This document shows positions 60,101 through 64,000 of a DNA stretch of 64,000 nucleotides, one piece after another. Numbering within the stretch: the stretch's first letter is position 1; each line of letters starts with the position of its first letter. A program made the position numbers and the translations under genes. Location of the stretch: contig CAVZQU010000004.1 of NCBI GenBank assembly GCA_963777515.1, positions 124,001 through 188,000 on the forward strand. The letters run 5' to 3'. The notes beneath the pieces were generated by a model. The model did not search any database. It was not told where the DNA came from and worked only from the letters and a program-made list of their open reading frames with translations. This DNA is from CAVSWT01 sp963777515 (GTDB taxonomy: Bacteria > Bacteroidota > Ignavibacteria > Ignavibacteriales > Ignavibacteriaceae).

Positions 60101-60244
60101 CTTATTTTGCTGTTCAGTCACCAATTTATTTTTATTAGGCGGCGGAGGCACTTTAACTACCTTTTTAAAATGATTTTGTCCCAAGCTTACTTGAGTTAAA
60201 ATTAAAAAGACGATAATTATAAATTTGTAAAAATTTGTTTTCAT
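57101..60244 (-). CDS. Secreted M4 (thermolysin-type) metallopeptidase with propeller-like region and T9SS sorting domain
   Basis: The protein has 1,047 aa. A signal peptide (FYKFIIIVFLILTQVSLG) is followed by a long propeptide with FTP/PepSY-like segments (HLKFTQKYKGLEVWGKEVVL). The M4 domain has the zinc site HEMTH at 458-462 and the Glu ligand in GALNESMSDVIG, with the His in GGVHINSGIPNHVFYLAAT. A PD40/TolB-like propeller region follows (ALSFDPTGRYLLFDSYNE). The T9SS domain ends the protein (NYPNPFNPTTRIQYEIP, KVYDVLGKEVATLVN). GGAGG precedes the ATG. A small lipoprotein gene ends 21 bp upstream on the same strand and may encode its inhibitor. Confidence 0.93.
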   Translation of the reverse strand: MKTNFYKFIIIVFLILTQVSLGQNHFKKVVKVPPPPNKNKLVTEQQNKSENIAQRLKEIIQKKGLLKNQNNKRPQLLIQIINYLIKKLLSLNFNSNLLNKEVVYDKESGMPIFLKTNSRLNKQQGPASNGELINNAKSFLLKEKDLIRIKDPDSEFALKSQIKDNLQLTHLKFTQKYKGLEVWGKEVVLHLDNNGRVISLNGRFVPTPSNISSIEENISSEKAIDIAFSNSGIPEEKLSQKIKSILDYQGPVAKKIIWCDQLQIPHLAWFVEVRKGLSQDWYYFIDAVNGGILNYYNNICYDGATTGTGTDLNGVNRSFGTYQIGDKYYMIDASQPMFDAANSQLPDNPVGALVVVDIDNKDLSSENPIYFQTTTDNNWTDPVAVSAHYNGTLTYKFYGDNFSRNSIDDKGMTIYSIIHVTENSQPMENAFWSGKFMCYGDGASAFKPLAGAYDVTAHEMTHGVTQYSAALEYQGQSGALNESMSDVIGVTADANNWTVGEMIVKDLNLFPTGALRDMADPHNGGSSINDACWQPANMNEFTNTTEDNGGVHINSGIPNHVFYLAATSIGRSDASKIWYRALTVYLTRNSQFIDARIATINAAADLYGASSNQVNAVKNAWDAVGVIEGSGTPPPPPSSIDGDNWILMVNTDSNDPNSLYMAKTQIASNNDFFPLSTTPIGNRPAVSDGSGVIIFVDQDNNLRVLSADPNNPAEEVLDNQGVWWSVAIGPGLSSLALTSIYADTTIYYYDFVNNLSATFKIVTQSYDGPDARTALYADALSFDPTGRYLLFDSYNEIKNANGDTLSFWTINMLDVSNGQMGTVFPPMAEGIDIGNPSFSKTSSIHFTFDYVDENAGEDYVMAADFNSGDAGNVAGPLNVIGFPTYSGDDKTIAYHATGYDQSNNLWDIVNQMPLKDNMIEGTGNSQDYVIGATFPFWFVIGTRTTDIKEETDGIPSSYFLSQNYPNPFNPTTRIQYEIPNLETHGNTYLQLKVYDVLGKEVATLVNEEKPSGTYEIDFNASSLPSGVYFYQLKTGEFIQTRKMILIK
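57285..57303. repeat. Partial palindromic repeat relic in the M4 peptidase sorting-domain loop
   Basis: GTATTGCCATGCGTTTCTA resembles half of the GAGACGCAT-type palindromes. The coding strand gives NLETHGNTYL between RIQYEIP and QLKVYDVL. It is degenerate, so the assignment is tentative. Confidence 0.35.
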
Positions 60245-60265
60245 AATACGCCCTCCGTATGATTA

Positions 60266-60730
60266 CTATTTAATATTATTTAATTCTTTTATTAAAATTC
60301 TATATGCTGGTGGCATATCTTCCGGTAAATCTGATTTATTAAAAGATATGTTATTTTCTTTATCATTTAGGTTAATATTTAGGTAAGTAGTATAATTTCC
60401 TGTAAAATCTTTTTGGTATCCAAAGATTGTAGAATCATTTAATGTATTACAAATCTTTTCTAGTTGTTCATCTTCTACCTTTACAACTTTGGATGTTTCT
60501 CTTTTGCTGCCGGGAATTTGTTTCCAGAAAGTTGCATTACCTAAGCTGTCAATTGTTAACCCTTGTGAACCTCCTGTTATTCCCCCGCTTGAATAATATT
60601 CGATATTTAATTTTCCAGTTTTTGTACAAAGATTACTATCTGCACAAGAATAGAGAAATATTAATCCTAAGAAAAGAAAGATAAGATTAAATATATTTTG
60701 AGTAGGTTGTAGTGAAAATGGTAAGTTCAT
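60266..60730 (-). CDS. Small lipoprotein, possibly an emfourin-like inhibitor of the adjacent M4 peptidase
   Basis: The protein has 154 aa. The N-terminal hydrophobic segment ends FLYSCADS, a lipobox, so the mature protein is probably membrane-anchored. The soluble part reads LNIEYYSSGGITGGSQGL and TIDSLGNATFW, then ends NISFNKSDLPEDMPPAYRI and LIKELNNI. Its short beta-rich start with SGG and the final DLPE....YR.LI helix resemble emfourin. That inhibitor of M4 peptidases is encoded beside protealysin in Serratia. It lies 21 bp upstream of the M4 gene on the same strand with its own AGGGT ribosome-binding site. The gene call is strong. The inhibitor role is inference. Confidence 0.7.
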   Translation of the reverse strand: MNLPFSLQPTQNIFNLIFLFLGLIFLYSCADSNLCTKTGKLNIEYYSSGGITGGSQGLTIDSLGNATFWKQIPGSKRETSKVVKVEDEQLEKICNTLNDSTIFGYQKDFTGNYTTYLNINLNDKENNISFNKSDLPEDMPPAYRILIKELNNIK

Positions 60731-60750
60731 TTATTTACCCTTCATATTTT

Positions 60751-62012
60751 TTATTTAAGTAATAACATTTTTTTTACAGAGGAAAATTTCCCTGCATTTA
60801 ACTTGTAAAAATAAACTCCACTAGGCAGTGCAGAATTAAAATCAATATTTTTAGAATGGAATCCCGCAGTTTGAAATTCATTAATCAGTGTTTTTACTTC
60901 TTGGCCAATCGAATTAATAATTTTTAAGGTTACATTACTGCTAACCGGCAAATAATAACTAATTATTGTACTTGGGTTAAATGGATTTGGGTAATTTTGA
61001 TAGAGCTTAAAATCAGAAACAATTTCATTTTTATTATTTACTGATGTAAGTGGAAATGCAATTAACTTGTGTAGTAATATGTCTGTTCCATCATTAAGGT
61101 GTAAAATTAAATCAGGTCCGTAAGTTCCTTCCATAACAGGCCCGTCAAATTTCAATTGGCCATATGATTGTTGATTTTTTAATAGAGTGCCTTGTACCGA
61201 CCAATTATCCGGATCAACTACTTTATCATAGTAACCGCCATATATGACTGAACCTGCAGCCCAAAAGACATCTGCATTTTGGTATTGATAGTTTGTTCCG
61301 TTAAAACTACCAGAACTGTTATTTATTATTTCAGTATTCTCCACAAATGAACTATGTGTTACTGTTATTTGCTATCTGCTTAATATATTGTTCATTAATA
61401 TTGACCTGGAAAGTGCCGCTGCTCGAAGTGCCTGTTGCCTGCTCACGATAGGTATAAAATGCATATCCGTTACCAATATCATAATCAATATTTCCGTTGT
61501 GATTAATATTTAAATTCATAGTTTGGGAATTAAAGAGATAAGAACCCTTTATTGTTCTTTGCCAATATATTATTCCATTTTGCGGGTATGTGTAGCTGTA
61601 AATTCTTATATCTACATAATCTTTTATAAAAGCGTTAAAGTCCATTTCGTGAGACCATTTAAAATCCTCTTCATCTCCATCAGTATATCCGTCAATGGAA
61701 TAAAATACAAAGACGACAGAGGAGCCATCATTGTAATTTAGAATTAATTTATCTGTAGGATTTGATGAATAAGCTCCAGTTATCAGGATTCGAAGAACTT
61801 TGGATTAGGGTCCCTGTTGTTGTTTTACTACCTGTTATGCCGCTTGCTTCCCAAACAGCATCAACGGCTAGCGAGATAGCATCTGTTGATAATTGAGTAA
61901 TTTCATTTGAAGATGCAAAAAGATATCGACAAATATACGCATCATCTTGAGACCTAATATTTGGAGAAATAAATAATAAAAAAAGTAATAAAAGTGGAAA
62001 TGAGGATTTCAT
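60751..62012 (-). CDS. Secreted protein of unknown function with T9SS sorting domain, two frameshifts
   Basis: The start at 62012 has AGGAG upstream and a signal peptide (FPLLLLFLLFISPNIRSQ). Three reading segments join. The first junction is at about 61785, where ILITGAYSSNPTDKLILNYN follows IQSSS. The second is at about 61345, where THSSFVENTEIINNSSGSFN follows ANNS. The middle part looks like a beta-rich domain (YDIGNGYAFYTYREQATG). The C-terminus is a T9SS signal with NYPNPFNPSTIISYYLP, INSIGQEVKTLIN and YFYKLNAGKFSSVKKM. This sorting domain has no palindromic insert. It is first of the apparent operon with the small lipoprotein and the M4 peptidase. Restored length is about 420 aa. Confidence 0.75.
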
Positions 62013-62478
62013 AAACTATCTCCTAATTTTGTATAAAACCCTAACTATTAATTTTTATAACAAAAATTATTTTTAGTTTCGCTGCACTTTCCAGTTATGA
62101 ACTATAGTCGTTTATATTCAATCACAAAATAAAAGCAGCAGAAAATGGTAAACATTAAGATCTAATGCATAACATTTTTTATTCAATACTAATTTTAGAA
62201 ATGAAGTATGATATATAATTTAGATTTAACATATGACTCCACTTCAATAAGTTTTGTCACAAACAATTATGTTAAATGATTCAGGAAAGTAATTCGGAAT
62301 GTTATCACTGTAAATTAATCAAGATATATGCACAGCAATTTTAACTCTCTCGGATTAAAATGACATCAAATATATAGCGAATATATTTTCAGAAGTCAAG
62401 AAAAATAAATTTGACAAATAATAATTGTTGTTTAATAACAAATAATAATAAGTACATCTTCGCTATAGAAAAGGGTCC
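62013..62478. other. Intergenic region with no gene recognised
   Basis: About 465 bp of A/T-rich DNA lies between the esterase end and the next minus-strand operon. I see no coding frame or RNA. Promoter elements for the 62012 gene probably lie near 62030-62110. Confidence 0.55.
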
Positions 62479-64000
62479 TTATTTTAATAATATCATCTTC
62501 CTTGTCTTAATAAATTCTCCTGCTTTTATTTGATAGAAATAAACTCCGCTTGAAAGATATGCTGCATTAAATTCAACTTCATATTCTCCAGGCTGCTTTG
62601 CTTCATTTACAAGAGTTGTAACCTCTCTTCCCAATACATCATAAACTTTTAATTGTACAGACGAGGCATCGCCTCGTCTCTACGGAAGGGATGGAGTATT
62701 TTATTTTTGTTGTTGGGTTGAATGGATTGGGATAGTTTTGTGATAATGAATAATTAGTCGGATAATCATTAATTTGTTCAACACTAACTTGGGAACCGAA
62801 AAAATATTCTAAAGCATTATCCAAGTGCGCACGCCAGCTTCCCCAACTGTGTGCTTCATGCCATTCTTTCCATGTCAGTTCATAGCCTTTAGTTAACAAT
62901 TTATCTCTAAAATTTTGTCCATCGTTCATTATCTCTGCTTCATAGGTTCCCCAATCTATATACCATCTAATTTCTTTTTTTAATCCATTTAAAACAGAAT
63001 AATAAACCTCATGAGTTTTGGGAGAATATGAAGGAGAGAATAATCCTGCTAATCCAAATTGGTCTGGATGGTTATAACAGATTTGCGTGGAAATCAAACC
63101 ACCATACGAAAGCCCAATCATTGCCCGGTTACTTGGATTTTTTATTGTTTTATAAACTGAATCGATATGCGGCATTAATTCATCAATAATGAATGATTCA
63201 AATTGTTGTGTTTTCGTAAACGCATATTCACTATCTCTTTCAACCGGAGGAACAAAAACACCAATGATCGGCTCTATCTTTTGGTTTGCAATTAAATAGT
63301 CCAAAACATTTGCTGCACTGCCAAGTGTTAAATATTCCAGCCCATCATGAAATAAAGCAACCGGAAAAGTATTATTATCTTGAGCTTGATAGTTAAAGGG
63401 CAAATAAACTTTTATTGTACGCGTATTTTGAAGCAATGTACTTTTATATGAAAATGTTTCCAAAGTGCCATGTGAAATGTTTGAATAGTATTTTATTTCC
63501 GGCGGCTGTATATAATTTGGCATTGCTAACTCTGAATTAGGGCCAAATCCTCCACTAACCTTATTTGGATTTAAGGGATCAAGAATCCAGGTAGTCCTAT
63601 TTATAACATATTGATAATCTAACCTCGCATCCGGCTCGTATTCAGCTTCATAGTACCAAAAATTAGTGCCACTTAATTTAGTCATTGGATACGCTTCTTT
63701 TAGCCAGTTGTTTGCATCCCCGGGGATGTTTACACTTGTTGCTGTTCCTTGATATACATAATAGACTATGGAAGTATCTTCAATAAATGGAAAATGCTCA
63801 GTAGAATTAATGAAACTGTCGATAACTGCCTGCTTATTTCCAATTGTCGAATTTACTTTTTCTACAAATGCTTTAAACCTAGGACCTTTCAATTCGATAT
63901 CCATTTGAACTTTTAGAATTACGTGGCCGCCGTAAGCGCCCATATCGTTGCGGATAGTTCCTCTTGAAGGGAAAAGCGCATTACCTAAATTATTAGGGTC
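62479..64000 (-). CDS. Secreted esterase (Fes/IroE-like alpha/beta hydrolase), partial, with frameshifted T9SS domain and a beta-helix-like N-terminal join
   Basis: The frame is open to the right edge. It begins PSRGTIRNDMGAYGG, typical of the C-terminal end of right-handed beta-helix proteins, and then runs into VILKVQMDIELKGPRFKA of an esterase. An E-set domain (VNIPGDANNWL) precedes the hydrolase. The Ser is in AMIGLSYGGLISTQI, the Asp/Glu region is WYIDWGTYEAEIM and the His is in WHEAHSWGSWRAHL. After KIKYSIPS a 29-bp palindrome (62655-62683) is read and the frame ends at 62639. The +1 frame restores QLKVYDVLGREVTTLVN to KTRKMILLK and a stop at 62479-62481. The substrate is unknown. Confidence 0.8.
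62655..62683. repeat. 29-bp palindromic repeat in the esterase sorting-domain loop
   Basis: AGACGAGGC (62659-62667), ATC, GCCTCGTCT (62671-62679) form a perfect 9-bp stem with a 3-nt loop, framed by GTAC and CTAC. It sits at the same loop position as the other repeats and is the point where the reading frame breaks. Confidence 0.8.

Noticed and set aside
1..64000. CRISPR arrays, tRNA genes, rRNA genes, prophage or transposase genes
   Set aside because: I looked for regularly spaced repeats, T-loop sequences, rRNA core segments and integrase or transposase motifs and saw none.

Overview
The window is AT-rich bacterial DNA, most likely from an Ignavibacteria-type member of the Chlorobi/Bacteroidetes group. 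The main reason is a set of secreted proteins that share a type IX secretion (T9SS) type A C-terminal sorting domain, recognisable by NYPNPFNP near its start and VYFYQL..G.F..(T/V)KKM at its end. The gene set fits: a long bacteroidetes-type IspG, a DUF5686 outer-membrane protein, paired M16 peptidases, DPP-IV and M49 peptidases, cytochrome bd and a sucrose synthase. No rRNA, tRNA or CRISPR array was seen. One stable RNA, RNase P RNA, is clear.

Layout. 1-622: start of recJ and rnpB (minus). 832-3792: an Rrf2 regulator with a palindromic operator, then cydAB. 3914-9622: hydrolase, zinc-ribbon/Nif3 pair, ispG and a deaminase. 9716-14725: a minus-strand cluster of two methyltransferases, a B12/radical SAM protein and a glycosyltransferase-nucleotidyltransferase fusion. 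14987-16864: dnaG. 17266-21045: an unusual plus-strand trio led by a membrane protein with a Lon-like (S16) domain inside the cell and FG-GAP-like segments outside. 21123-24100: a broken and an intact 2[4Fe-4S] ferredoxin, a four-helix-bundle gene between inverted repeats, and a geranylgeranyl-reductase-type flavoenzyme. 24265-29736: a tight sucrose operon (PfkB kinase, sucrose-phosphate synthase with a phosphatase domain, sucrose synthase). 29780-32076: ergothioneine genes egtD and egtB. 32888-37466: a very large acyl-AMP ligase/GNAT protein. 37662-52161: OsmC, GNAT, DPP-IV, YchF, M49, HAD, two M16 peptidases, DUF5686 and an RRM protein. 52399-64000: a minus-strand block of secreted proteins plus lnt, including an M4 metallopeptidase preceded by a small lipoprotein that may be its inhibitor.

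Two features cut across the window. First, at least thirteen genes are split by single frameshifts (about sixteen junctions), while protein similarity continues on both sides. This looks more like indel error in the assembly than mass gene decay, so I annotate these genes as whole spans and give each junction. Second, several families of palindromic repeats are present. They include three near-identical 31-bp terminators, and GC-rich palindromes that sit in the same loop of the T9SS sorting domain in several genes. One of these is translated in frame.
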